A stretch of 64,000 nt of DNA from Algibacter pacificus (GCF_008033385.1 NZ_VOGY01000009.1:114856-178855), one strand, 5' to 3'. Counted from the first letter of the stretch, positions 45,623 to 54,362 are shown. Program-made: numbers and translations. Notes: generated by a model not told the origin, from the sequence alone.

Positions 45623-48304
45623 TTATAATCCTTTTAAAACCTCAATTACACTTCTAGATGTATAAGTATTCTCAACCTGTTTAGATTCAAATACCATAAA
45701 GTACTTAAAGTTGTCTCCTGCTTTTTCAGCCCAAGTCTTACCTAAAATATTTTTATTTCTACTATCATCATTATCATAGACATCTCCTTTGGTTTCTAAT
45801 AGTATGATGTTTCCTTTTTTAGTGTAAAGAATAAAGTCTGGATAATGGTTAGAACTAAACCCATTTAAAGCAAACCCTTTACCTCTTTCAAGGTTTCTAT
45901 GCCAAAAGACTATGTTTTCAAGTGAAGCCACTTCCATAATCATATTTTGCTCATAATTGTTCATGCTAGCCTCTCTATCATACAGAGATTTGCCAATAGT
46001 AGTACTAGGATTTAAAAACGTTAGTGTTTCAGGAAATTCAAAATTGTCTTTTACAATAATCTTATTACTATCTATAAGAACTTTAAAACGCTCTTTAGCA
46101 TAAGTGTCTGTTAGTTCATTGATTTTATCTCTAATCTTTTTTACATAAATAAAATCATTATCGACTATATCTCTAATTTGCTCACTAGATAGATTATCAA
46201 AAACGCGACTTACATATTTTTGTAATTCTTGTTGCGAAATAGGTGTCATGTCTCCAAGTTTAGAAACTATGATGCTACTAATTTGATTTACCTGCGATGC
46301 TTTAGGTTTAGACAATATGGTGTCAACTAGAATATCCTTTGCTCTCTTACTTACTTTTTGAGCAGTAGCAGTCTTTTTTTGCTCATTAAAATCTACAGCA
46401 TATATCTCTTTAGAAATATCATCAAAAGTTACTTCTGTGCTATAATTAGATAGCTTAAAACCATCTAATAAACTTACCTTATTTAGGTATTGGTCTTCGG
46501 AATTTAATTCTTCAAAAAGGCTAACCTCACCAAGTTCTCCTTCTTCCACTTTTTTAAAGAATTGAGGTAATTTAATAGTAGTTGCAACTTCTTTAAATTG
46601 GGAGTCTAGTTTATAAATTTTAGGTGCAGTTTTCATAATATCTGTAAAAATAGAAGTGGTATCATCAATCTCAATATCATTTACTTTCTGTTCAAAAGTT
46701 TGTCCTTCAACTTTTGCCTTTTCTGTAATATGAGATACTAAAGTATTTTGCTTACTAATAGTATCTAATGTAACTTCTTCCTCTGGATTAAACTCAACAG
46801 CTTCTACATCAAAATCTTCATCAGATTGCACATAGTCATCAGATTTAGGTTCTTCTGCAAATAAATCTTGAGTTAATACTTCATTTGGAGTTAATTCTTC
46901 CTTTGGAGCTTCTTCTGCATAGTAATCATCTTTACTAAAACCAGATTCTTGTAAACCTTTAACAATACTATTTAAGGTCTCATTAAACTTTGCTGAAGCT
47001 GTTAACACAAAAGACATGTTTAATAATGCCTCTTTATGTTTTACCACATAAGGCTGTCTTAAAACTCTACCTAAAATTTGTTCTACTTCCACAGGGGAAG
47101 ATTTGTCTGCTAATGATGCTAAAATATATGCATTTGGGCAATCCCAACCTTCTTTTAAAGCATTAACTGTAATAATATATTTAACAGGGCAGTCTTTAGC
47201 CATTAGGTCAATACCTTTTAGCTCATCAATGCCACTAGTTTTTATTTTTATTTGTTCCTCTGGAATCTTAATTTTCACTAACTGCTCTTTAATCTTCTGA
47301 AAAGTAGTGTTGTTCTTTCCTTTAATGTTAGATTGAGCTTGGAATAACACTATAGGTCTTATGTATTTTCCTGTTAGCTTTTCTTCTTCAATAGCTAGTA
47401 GTTCTAACTGTCTTTGTAGATGCAATGCACTAGTTATAACCTCTTCTTTTTTATGATGATTATAAACCACAACAGGAAGCTTTACCATACTTTCCTTTTT
47501 AAGAGCCAATGCATTTACAAAAGAAATGATATTACTGTTTTCTTTAGGTGTAGCGGTTAAATCTAAAACTAAAGAAGGGTTTAAATTGTTTAGCATTTCA
47601 ACACTTAAATCACTTTCAGCATTATGGCTTTCATCTACAATTACAATAGGGTTGAGGCTTCTTATAACATTAATTAAAGCAGTTTCATCTGTATCTGGTA
47701 ACACAAGGGCTTTATCTACAATAGTGTTTCTAAAAGACTCTAAAGCACCATTTTCTTGAAACACTTTTCTATCATCCTTTTTCCTTGAGTTTATACGTAA
47801 ACTACTAAAATTGAAAACAAAAATGTTTAGCTGTTCTGTTACAGAAGTAGGATTGAAATTTGCACCTTGTAAAAGTTGGTCTTTTTCATACACTTCAACT
47901 CTGTTACCAAATAGGCTATTTAACTTTTCTCTATATGGGTGACTAGAGTCTGAAAGGTTTTTTACTGTTTGTTGTAATAAATTAGACCAAGGGACTAACC
48001 AAACAACTGCTTTTGCATTACCTTGATAAAAATGCTTGTTTATAGTGTGTATAGCATTACAAGCAATAAATGTTTTACCACCAGCAGTAGGAACTTTTAT
48101 GGCTATATGTAATGCATTTGGAATATTATCTTTATAAGGTTTCATACCTGTAAAAGAACCATCTAATTGTGGGGTATAGGGTATGCCTAACTTGTCTTCC
48201 CAATATTGATTAAATGCTTTTGCAGGTGTAGACTCTTTTTGTGTGTAAGACAAAAAATGCTCTAAATCTTTAATGACTTTATGTTGGTATGGTTTTAATT
48301 CCAT
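45623..48304 (-). CDS. res: Type III restriction enzyme Res subunit
   Basis: 893 residues. SF2 translocase with Walker A VPTAGGKTF (about 71-79), DESH box (about 224-227), late motif QILGRVLRQP, and a C-terminal PD-(D/E)xK nuclease (YPDFILYTKKGNIILLETKG near 830). Known: with Mod it cuts DNA at head-to-head unmethylated sites after ATP-driven sliding. Here mod and res are separated by a CBS-HEPN-like gene instead of being adjacent. Confidence 0.94.
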   Translation of the reverse strand: MELKPYQHKVIKDLEHFLSYTQKESTPAKAFNQYWEDKLGIPYTPQLDGSFTGMKPYKDNIPNALHIAIKVPTAGGKTFIACNAIHTINKHFYQGNAKAVVWLVPWSNLLQQTVKNLSDSSHPYREKLNSLFGNRVEVYEKDQLLQGANFNPTSVTEQLNIFVFNFSSLRINSRKKDDRKVFQENGALESFRNTIVDKALVLPDTDETALINVIRSLNPIVIVDESHNAESDLSVEMLNNLNPSLVLDLTATPKENSNIISFVNALALKKESMVKLPVVVYNHHKKEEVITSALHLQRQLELLAIEEEKLTGKYIRPIVLFQAQSNIKGKNNTTFQKIKEQLVKIKIPEEQIKIKTSGIDELKGIDLMAKDCPVKYIITVNALKEGWDCPNAYILASLADKSSPVEVEQILGRVLRQPYVVKHKEALLNMSFVLTASAKFNETLNSIVKGLQESGFSKDDYYAEEAPKEELTPNEVLTQDLFAEEPKSDDYVQSDEDFDVEAVEFNPEEEVTLDTISKQNTLVSHITEKAKVEGQTFEQKVNDIEIDDTTSIFTDIMKTAPKIYKLDSQFKEVATTIKLPQFFKKVEEGELGEVSLFEELNSEDQYLNKVSLLDGFKLSNYSTEVTFDDISKEIYAVDFNEQKKTATAQKVSKRAKDILVDTILSKPKASQVNQISSIIVSKLGDMTPISQQELQKYVSRVFDNLSSEQIRDIVDNDFIYVKKIRDKINELTDTYAKERFKVLIDSNKIIVKDNFEFPETLTFLNPSTTIGKSLYDREASMNNYEQNMIMEVASLENIVFWHRNLERGKGFALNGFSSNHYPDFILYTKKGNIILLETKGDVYDNDDSRNKNILGKTWAEKAGDNFKYFMVFESKQVENTYTSRSVIEVLKGL

Positions 48305-48313
48305 TTATTTGTT

Positions 48314-49147
48314 TTACAAATTATTAGTTTTTTTATATGTATTTAATCTAAACAGTAAATCATTTATTTTTAATAGTCTTTTTCCAAGGTCATTAATAGT
48401 ATTAGAATTGTCTAATAAACTTCTTGTAGGATGTGCTATTTTATTTCTTAATTCATTAATACTACTGAAAGATTTCCAAACTTGTTTTGACAATAACAAT
48501 TCATTGTGTAATCCATAACTTTTAATAATATTAAAAAAATCAACCAAAAAAAGATGCTCTGTAAGCATGTTTTCTAAACCTTGTGCTGCTAGAGTATTGT
48601 AGGTATTAACTATCTGTGAGTATTTATTCTCCTTCTCTTCTGAACCTTCAGATTTTTCATTAAGCCATTTCAAAATTTCATCGTTGTTAAGGTGAAAGTT
48701 GAGGAATATAGCTAACTCTCTTTCTAATTCACATACTAAACTAAATACATAAACTTGAACCTGTTTACAATTCAAGTTCCCAATAGTTATTAAGCCAGAA
48801 ATCTCCTTATTAAAACTCAAAAAATAAAATGATTTTTTTTCTTTACAAAACTTATCAATTACAGTGTCAATTGTAGTATCTATGGGTAATACATCTTCAT
48901 GAGAAATTAGCTCTTTTTCTATTTCTGTAAAATTATCTGGAGTTTTAGTTTTGTAGAATTCAGTGATAACACCATTATTTGGAATAATAGGTAAATGGTC
49001 TATCCTGTATTCAGACATTTTCTCCCTATGCTTGCCTCCATCATCTTCATCTTCAGTTATAGCAATCCATCTTTTTTTACTGATACCTACTGAAGCAGCT
49101 AGTATTTTTACTTTTCCTTCATCTTGAAAATAAATATCTTCTATCAT
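48314..49147 (-). CDS. CBS-like and HEPN-like protein inserted between mod and res
   Basis: 277 residues. Residues about 45-130 look like a CBS pair (YRIDHLPIIPNNGVI; FNKEISGLITIGNLN), a nucleotide-sensing module. The C-terminal helical half ends with NELRNKIAHPTRSLLD, an Arg234-x4-His239 HEPN motif, suggesting an RNase. It is 7 bp after mod and 9 bp before res. A nucleotide-regulated RNase tied to restriction would be a sensible abortive back-up; this is inference. Neither domain was confirmed by search. Confidence 0.65.
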   Translation of the reverse strand: MIEDIYFQDEGKVKILAASVGISKKRWIAITEDEDDGGKHREKMSEYRIDHLPIIPNNGVITEFYKTKTPDNFTEIEKELISHEDVLPIDTTIDTVIDKFCKEKKSFYFLSFNKEISGLITIGNLNCKQVQVYVFSLVCELERELAIFLNFHLNNDEILKWLNEKSEGSEEKENKYSQIVNTYNTLAAQGLENMLTEHLFLVDFFNIIKSYGLHNELLLSKQVWKSFSSINELRNKIAHPTRSLLDNSNTINDLGKRLLKINDLLFRLNTYKKTNNL

Positions 49148-49154
49148 AATTATT

Positions 49155-50720
49155 CTAAAATCTAGTTATATCTCTTGGTATCTTTTTAAAAACAATATTA
49201 TACTTATCCATAATGCTTTGGTCTAGCAAACAATTATCTGCATAAATAATGTATTGATTAGCTTTGGTTTTTATAGACCTTAAGAAGCTTTCATCTAAAG
49301 TAGTGATACTGTCTTTTTGGTAATAGAAATAATAAGCAGTATCATTTTTAGCACCTAGTAGATAATCTTCTTTAGGTTTAGTAAAAGGAGTTTTAGCTTC
49401 ACTATACCAAACATACTCTAGTATTTTATCTAAGGCAATATCTTCATTTAAAAAGCCATTATCTAAAAATAAAGGTTCTCCTAACTCATAGTATGTAAAA
49501 TCTCCACCAGTACCTTCAATAGCTTTAGAGCCTTCTCCATAGCCATTAATTACTCTTTTTACACGTTCAGCAGTAATGGTATTGGCGTAGTCTTCCATTT
49601 CTACTAAAATGAATTTTCTGTTACCACCATCTTGTTGGTTCAGGTTTAGAATTGAGTGTGCAGTTGTACCTGAGCCTGCAAAAGAATCAAGAATAATTGA
49701 ATTTTTATCAGTAGAAATTTCAAGAACTCTTTCAATTAATTCTATAGGTTTTGGTGTATCAAATGGAACATCATTATCAAAAATTGTTTTTAAGAGTTTA
49801 TTAGCATCTCTTGTTGTTCCAACATCTTTTCCAAACCATATACTTTCAACCACTCTACCCTGTTGCTGATTTAAATAAATTTTTCTTGTTATTTTCGTTT
49901 CATCATCATTAAAAATGATTTCTCCAGTTTTAATTTTTTTTGCAATTAATTCCTTACTCCATCTCCAACCTATATCAGGTGCTTTAATCTTTTTTCCAGA
50001 TGGTGTGATAATGTCATAGATTAAATTTTCTCTTAAATTAGGGCTTCTAACATCCCCAGACCTCCATTTTCCATTAGGGTCATTATCAGGGTTAGAGTAG
50101 GCTTTATTGTGCTCATCAGTTCTTTTTAATCTGCCTATTTGAAAATCTTTTTTACAATAAACAAATGTATGATTATGATGTAATGATATTTTTTTAGCAT
50201 CATTTTTTCCTTGAATACTATGTTGCCATATTATATCTCCTACAAAGTTCCCAATACCAAAAATTTCATCACAGATTAATTTTAGATTTGCTTGTTCATT
50301 ATCATCTAATGAAATAAAAATAGCTCCATCATCAGCCAAAAGTTTATGTAATAATTTAAGTCTTGGGTACATCATACATAACCATTTGTCATGCCTAGAT
50401 AAATCTTCACTTTCTTTACCTACAACTTGCCCTAGCCACTTTTTTAACTTTGGGTCACTTACATTATCATTATACACCCAACCTTCATTTCCTGTATTGT
50501 ATGGTGGGTCTATATAGATACATTTTATCTTACCTTCATATTCTGGCAATAAACTTTTTAATGCTTCTAGGTTGTCACCATGTATAATTTTATTTTGTGA
50601 GGTAGCAGCTTTACTCACTTTACCATTAGTAAAAGTATATTGGGGTTCTAATGTTTTATAGGGTACATCTTGATGATGGTTTATTACTTTTTCTTTTCCT
50701 ATCCAGTTTAATGTTGGCAT
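49155..50720 (-). CDS. mod: Type III DNA methyltransferase Mod subunit
   Basis: 521 residues. Beta-class adenine methyltransferase order: DPPY (71-74) in CIYIDPPYNTGNEGW first, SAM motif DSFAGSGTTAHSIL near 350 later, with a target-recognition region between (about 170-320). Known: gives sequence specificity to type III systems and protects host DNA. No simple-sequence repeat that could switch it on and off was found. 4 bp after the HTH gene. Confidence 0.94.
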   Translation of the reverse strand: MPTLNWIGKEKVINHHQDVPYKTLEPQYTFTNGKVSKAATSQNKIIHGDNLEALKSLLPEYEGKIKCIYIDPPYNTGNEGWVYNDNVSDPKLKKWLGQVVGKESEDLSRHDKWLCMMYPRLKLLHKLLADDGAIFISLDDNEQANLKLICDEIFGIGNFVGDIIWQHSIQGKNDAKKISLHHNHTFVYCKKDFQIGRLKRTDEHNKAYSNPDNDPNGKWRSGDVRSPNLRENLIYDIITPSGKKIKAPDIGWRWSKELIAKKIKTGEIIFNDDETKITRKIYLNQQQGRVVESIWFGKDVGTTRDANKLLKTIFDNDVPFDTPKPIELIERVLEISTDKNSIILDSFAGSGTTAHSILNLNQQDGGNRKFILVEMEDYANTITAERVKRVINGYGEGSKAIEGTGGDFTYYELGEPLFLDNGFLNEDIALDKILEYVWYSEAKTPFTKPKEDYLLGAKNDTAYYFYYQKDSITTLDESFLRSIKTKANQYIIYADNCLLDQSIMDKYNIVFKKIPRDITRF

Positions 50721-50724
50721 ACAG

Positions 50725-51018
50725 TTAGTTCTTTTCTTCTGATTTAATTCTTTTTAAGGCTATTTTAATGGCATCTATGGCAACTTCTTCCCCTTTTACA
50801 TCTTCATATACTTTCTCGCTAAGCCATAACTTTAAAAGTTTACTATGTTCAATATCTAGTGCAATAGCTAATTTATCTATTTGCTCTCTAGTAGGCTTTC
50901 TATCTCCTTTTTCAATTTTACTTATTAAAGCAGTATCTGTATCTATCATAGAAGCTACTTCTCGCAATAATAGGTTTTTAGTTTCCCTTTTAGATTTTAG
51001 TAATTCTGAGAGTATCAT
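50725..51018 (-). CDS. HTH (XRE-type) regulator, first gene of the defence operon
   Basis: 97 residues: HTH_3 domain (about 5-62, LLREVASMIDTDTALISKIEKGDRKPT) plus a charged helical tail. Known: small XRE proteins controlling R-M expression (controller-like) are often encoded just before the methyltransferase. Direct repeats GTCAAAT at 51025-51031 and 51040-51046, with a variant at 51050-51057, lie right before its start and are a candidate autoregulatory operator. Confidence 0.88.
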   Translation of the reverse strand: MILSELLKSKRETKNLLLREVASMIDTDTALISKIEKGDRKPTREQIDKLAIALDIEHSKLLKLWLSEKVYEDVKGEEVAIDAIKIALKRIKSEEKN

Positions 51019-51024
51019 TTGGTA

Positions 51025-51057
51025 GTCAAATTAGTTCTTGTCAAATATTGTCTAAAT
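51025..51057 (-). promoter_or_regulatory. Candidate operator of the defence operon (GTCAAAT repeats)
   Basis: GTCAAAT at 51025 and 51040, and GTCTAAAT at 51050, within 40 bp upstream of the HTH start. Read on the minus strand they are ATTTGAC boxes. Confidence 0.45.
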
Positions 51058-51298
51058 CTAACTAGAATTATTGATATAAAAAATTTTTGAAAAATAATTT
51101 TTTGGATGCTATATGAGAGAGCTGAGTACCTTACTCAAATGACCCCTACTGATTCACAGGAGGAACTTCCCCCTACCACTTATATAGTAAAGATAATTTT
51201 CTAGCAGGATAAATAAATTCAAGTTGATAGCTGTAATTTATATTCTATGGAAGATTGATTTTCTGTGTGGTGTACTACAACTCAAAAATTTTAGAACA

Positions 51299-51694
51299 AT
51301 GGTTAGAATCGTAAACTACAAAGAGAGACAAAAAGAGGATGGAACTTCATTCTTTGTTTTGGAACTGCAAGGAGGAATTGAAATGGTATTAAGCAAGTCT
51401 ACAGGTAACTTCTACGCTACTGCAAAGCGTGCTTTTATCCCAAGTACATTTGATGAACAAACTTGTACTGGACTTATTGGCACAGAAATGCCAGGAAGCA
51501 TCATTAAAGAGGACTGTGAGCCTTTTGAATATGTTGTAAAGGAAACAGGGGAGGAAATAACATTATCCCACAGATGGGTGTATGTTACAGAAGATGCTGT
51601 AAAGCCAAAACAAACTGCTGTAAAGTATGAGCAGAATGTTATTGCAAACTCTGATGTGTTTTCAAAAAATGGTATTCTTGAACATGCAGAGTAA
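51299..51694 (+). CDS. Conserved mobile-element protein of unknown function
   Basis: 131 residues from ATG 51299 (MVRIVNYKERQKEDG); the in-frame extension to 51224 adds an unrelated hydrophobic leader and was rejected. Contains GIEMVLSKSTGNFYATAKRAFIP, TGLIGTEMPGSI and LSHRWVY. Very similar small proteins occur in Bacteroidota plasmids and integrative elements, often near radC; no function is known. Soluble, beta-rich appearance. Confidence 0.8.
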   Translation: MVRIVNYKERQKEDGTSFFVLELQGGIEMVLSKSTGNFYATAKRAFIPSTFDEQTCTGLIGTEMPGSIIKEDCEPFEYVVKETGEEITLSHRWVYVTEDAVKPKQTAVKYEQNVIANSDVFSKNGILEHAE

Positions 51695-52082
51695 AAATAT
51701 AAGCCTAGTCTATGTAAATAGATTGGGCTTTGTTTTTTGAGTTTTAAAATACCCTTACTTTATTATACTTGTTTGCTCATACCTTCATAAATAAAAGATA
51801 GTCTAGCTGTAGTTAGTTTACACTATTACTATAAGGATATATTATTAATCTTGAAGGTAAGAATAAGATAGTATAAATAGGTTTTAATTCTGCTTAAGAA
51901 AGAAAAAGAACCAAAAAGAAAGAAACTTCATAGCTCTTCCCCTCTAACCATATTTATATACTTTTTGCGAAGAATTGTTCTGAAGTGTTTCAGAAAGAAA
52001 CTTCTTTGGCAAAGGTATATGTTCCAAAATTAAGATGCAAGTAAATTGATAATTATTTTCCTAGGAAAATAAATTTAAAAAT
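51695..52082. other. 388-bp gap with palindrome before radC
   Basis: No gene seen. It contains the partial hairpin GAAGTGTTTC / GAAACTTC around 51980-52003, and the radC palindrome listed separately. The rest is AT-rich without an obvious pattern. Confidence 0.5.
52053..52072 (+). promoter_or_regulatory. Perfect 20-bp palindrome upstream of radC-like gene
   Basis: TTATTTTCCTAGGAAAATAA ends 10 bp before the ATG at 52083. Its symmetry and position suggest an operator for a dimeric regulator. Confidence 0.55.
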
Positions 52083-52520
52083 ATGAAAATTTCAGAAATA
52101 AGTGTCTCATACTCAAATAACAGGAGTGATAGACTAAAAATAAGTAATAGTAAGCAGTCTTATGATATTATAAGAGCTTGTTGGAGTGATTCTACTATAG
52201 AATTACAAGAGGAGTTTAAGATTTTAATGATGAATAGGAGTAACCAAATTTTAGGTGTTTATCCGCTTTCAAAAGGAGGTGTTTCTGCTACTGTGGTAGA
52301 TGCAAAATTAGTGTTTAGCGTAGCTCTTAAATGTAATGCTTCAAACATTATCATTGCTCATAATCATCCTTCAGGAAATCTTCAGCCAAGTGAAGCAGAT
52401 AAAAAATTAACACAAAAGCTAAAACAGGCAGGTCAGTATTTAGATATAGTACTGTTAGACCACTTGATAGTAACTAAAGATGACTTTTATAGTTTTAGTG
52501 ATAATGGAATGATAAAATAG
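52083..52520 (+). CDS. RadC/JAB-domain protein
   Basis: 145 residues, JAB1/MPN metalloprotease-like fold with HNHPSGNLQPSEAD giving zinc ligands His93, His95 and Asp106, and LLDHLIV near 123. Known: short RadC-like proteins lacking the N-terminal HhH part are common in Bacteroidota mobile elements and prophages; the old DNA-repair assignment is not supported, and some relatives act as anti-restriction-type factors. A terminator overlaps its stop. Confidence 0.92.
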   Translation: MKISEISVSYSNNRSDRLKISNSKQSYDIIRACWSDSTIELQEEFKILMMNRSNQILGVYPLSKGGVSATVVDAKLVFSVALKCNASNIIIAHNHPSGNLQPSEADKKLTQKLKQAGQYLDIVLLDHLIVTKDDFYSFSDNGMIK

Positions 52521-52575
52521 TCCTCTTTTTTCCATTTCTATATATAGTGAATTGGAAAAAGTGGGACTTTTTGTC
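52519..52575 (+). terminator. Terminator after radC-like gene, repeat of the one at 39768
   Basis: AGTCC...GGACT stem with inner TTTTTTCCA / TGGAAAAA and a TATATATA loop, then T run. It shares design and most bases with 39768-39823. Confidence 0.78.
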
Positions 52576-52667
52576 TTTTGTTTATGTATGAATGAGTGTG
52601 TGAGTAGTCTTTTTAGGAGGAAATTTGCAGTTTGAAAGACCTGTAGATTAGTATTAATAGCTAAATC

Positions 52668-52898
52668 TTACTTTTTATCCTCTAGGTTTACAATATCACA
52701 TAAAGTAATTCCTAAATTATCAGCAATCCTTTTTAAAGTGTATAAAGTAGGGTTGGTTCCACCAGCTTCTAAACGACTAAAGTTAGATTTTTCAATATTA
52801 CATTTAGCAGCAAGGTCTTGTTGAGCAATTCCTTGCTTTTCTCTTAACATTTTAACTCGTTTTCCAATTGCTACTTGAAGTTGGTCTTTATCATCCAT
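52668..52898 (-). CDS. XRE-family repressor
   Basis: 76 residues, almost only an HTH_3 domain (LREKQGIAQQDLAAKCNIEKSNFSRLEAGG, about 18-47). Known: such small XRE proteins act as phage or element repressors. It is divergent from the gene at 53003; a 16-bp palindrome lies between them inside a promoter spacer, pointing to control of that rightward unit. Confidence 0.88.
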   Translation of the reverse strand: MDDKDQLQVAIGKRVKMLREKQGIAQQDLAAKCNIEKSNFSRLEAGGTNPTLYTLKRIADNLGITLCDIVNLEDKK

Positions 52899-52948
52899 TT
52901 TAAAACACTTATTATCTAGTTGTCAAAAATGATAATTAAGTGCAGTGT

Positions 52949-52983
52949 TTTGGTTATCATAAATGATAAAATAAGTATGTTTG
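52949..52983 (+). promoter_or_regulatory. Promoter with embedded operator for the 53003 operon
   Basis: TTTG (52949-52952), 23-nt spacer, TATGTTTG (52976-52983). The spacer contains the palindrome TTATCAT-AA-ATGATAA (52954-52969). A further half site ATGATAA lies at 52929-52935. Occupancy by the XRE protein would block polymerase. Confidence 0.6.
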
Positions 52984-53002
52984 TTTCATCAATACTAAAT
53001 AG

Positions 53003-53674
53003 ATGGAATACATATTAATTTTTACAGGCTTACTATTATTAATCTTTCTTTTATATAAACTAAAGAAAACTAAAGGGAGTCTTGCTGAAGGAAAACTTAA
53101 AAGGAATATAGATTTAAGTACTTCAATTGTCAAGTCTGATGTCGAAAAATTAGAACTGAAAGGTCCTGTGAAATCCATTAAAGATGAGTATTGGATTATT
53201 TCTGTAAATGATGGTGAGGTTAAGAAACAAGAACCTTTTGATTACACAATAACAAAAGAGTTTGATGTAAAAGGTAATCTTACAGATACTGTTGTAGAAA
53301 ACAATAACCCATATTATAAAAACATAGAAAGCAATAAGTTGTTTTATGGTGATAAAGGGGAGTTAATTGAGGAGAAAAAATATAATCTGGATGGTAAGTT
53401 ATTGTGGAAGAAAAGTTTTAGATACAATAAAAGAGACAAGATTTCAGAATGGGTAAATTTTAATGTAGAAGGTATCGGTTTAGGAAGAATAACTTTTGAA
53501 TATGACCTTAACAATAATAAAATTTATAGCATGCTCTATAGGTATGATGAGAGTTTGTATGGAAAACTCAATTATGAATATGATAAGTATGGAAATTGCT
53601 TGAATCAATATAAGGAAGATACTTTTTGTAACCCAATAATGGCAATACGTGAAATAGTTTATTATGAGGTTTAA
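53003..53674 (+). CDS. Membrane-anchored unknown protein
   Basis: 223 residues. One N-terminal membrane helix (about 3-20, ILIFTGLLLLIFLLYKL), then a soluble domain with YD-repeat-like phrases (FEYDLNNNKIYSMLYRYD, LNYEYDKYGNCLNQY) as in many Bacteroidota surface proteins. No enzyme motif. First gene of the rightward unit under the XRE operator; it overlaps the next gene by 11 bp. Confidence 0.75.
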   Translation: MEYILIFTGLLLLIFLLYKLKKTKGSLAEGKLKRNIDLSTSIVKSDVEKLELKGPVKSIKDEYWIISVNDGEVKKQEPFDYTITKEFDVKGNLTDTVVENNNPYYKNIESNKLFYGDKGELIEEKKYNLDGKLLWKKSFRYNKRDKISEWVNFNVEGIGLGRITFEYDLNNNKIYSMLYRYDESLYGKLNYEYDKYGNCLNQYKEDTFCNPIMAIREIVYYEV

Positions 53675-54023
53675 AGAGGTAATAGAAGAGCTAGAAGCTC
53701 TATTAAATCTTGAAGGTTTTTGTAGTAGGGATAAAGTTGCTTGGTGGTTGCTTAAACATGAAGAAAGATACATTGGTTTAAGTAAAATTAAAGACACTTT
53801 AGAAGCTGAATTTCCAGATAGAAACTTAAGAGAGCAAAAATCTTTCATAATAGAATTACTATTCACAGAGCTATATGAAGATGTAAATAAGAGTTTTGAA
53901 ACCACAAAACCATTTAGTAAAGAAGAGGTGTGTCTTAAAGATATTATAATGAAAATTAAAACGTCAACAAATGGACTTAATAGGAAAGATAAAAATTTTA
54001 AATGGGACTCAAGTCCTAGGTGA
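53664..54023 (+). CDS. Unknown 119-residue protein
   Basis: Not recognised. Charged, mostly helical (FKEVIEELEALLNLEGFCSRD, KVAWWLLKHEERYIGLSKIK). It starts inside the end of the previous gene (11-bp overlap), and its last 53 bp overlap the start of the DUF3127 gene, suggesting coupled translation. The C-terminal 18 residues may therefore be poorly constrained. Confidence 0.7.
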   Translation: MRFKEVIEELEALLNLEGFCSRDKVAWWLLKHEERYIGLSKIKDTLEAEFPDRNLREQKSFIIELLFTELYEDVNKSFETTKPFSKEEVCLKDIIMKIKTSTNGLNRKDKNFKWDSSPR

Positions 54024-54330
54024 TAATGGCTTTAGAAAAAGAGAGGTTGTTATTACTACAGAAGAACAGTATCCTCAACATATTTTAGTAGAGTTCATAC
54101 AAGATAAGTGTGATTTGCTAGATAACTTTGATGTAGGTCAAGAAGTAAAAATTGCTCTTAATTTAAGGGGTAGAGAGTGGGTTAGTCCAGAGGGAGTAAC
54201 TAAATACTTTAATGCTATTCAAGGTTGGAGAATAGAGCTTGTAAATAGTGAACAGCCTACACCTCAAATACAAACACAGCAAGAACCAGTTAGCTTTTTA
54301 GATGAAGCAGATAATGACTTGCCATTTTAA
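53971..54330 (+). CDS. DUF3127 (SSB-like) protein
   Basis: 119 residues. The pattern MDLIGKIKILNGTQVLGDNG, REVVITTEEQYPQHILVEF and GREWVSPEGV matches DUF3127, an OB-fold family found in Bacteroidota elements. The end is acidic and closes with DLPF, like the protein-binding tail of SSB. Probable role: single-stranded DNA binding during element replication or transfer (inference). Confidence 0.85.
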   Translation: MDLIGKIKILNGTQVLGDNGFRKREVVITTEEQYPQHILVEFIQDKCDLLDNFDVGQEVKIALNLRGREWVSPEGVTKYFNAIQGWRIELVNSEQPTPQIQTQQEPVSFLDEADNDLPF

Positions 54331-54362
54331 CAAAAAATCAATTAACCAATAAATTATAAATT

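Noticed and set aside
49155..50720. Phase-variable mod gene
   Set aside because: Many type III mod genes carry tetra- or pentanucleotide repeats; none was found in or just before this one.
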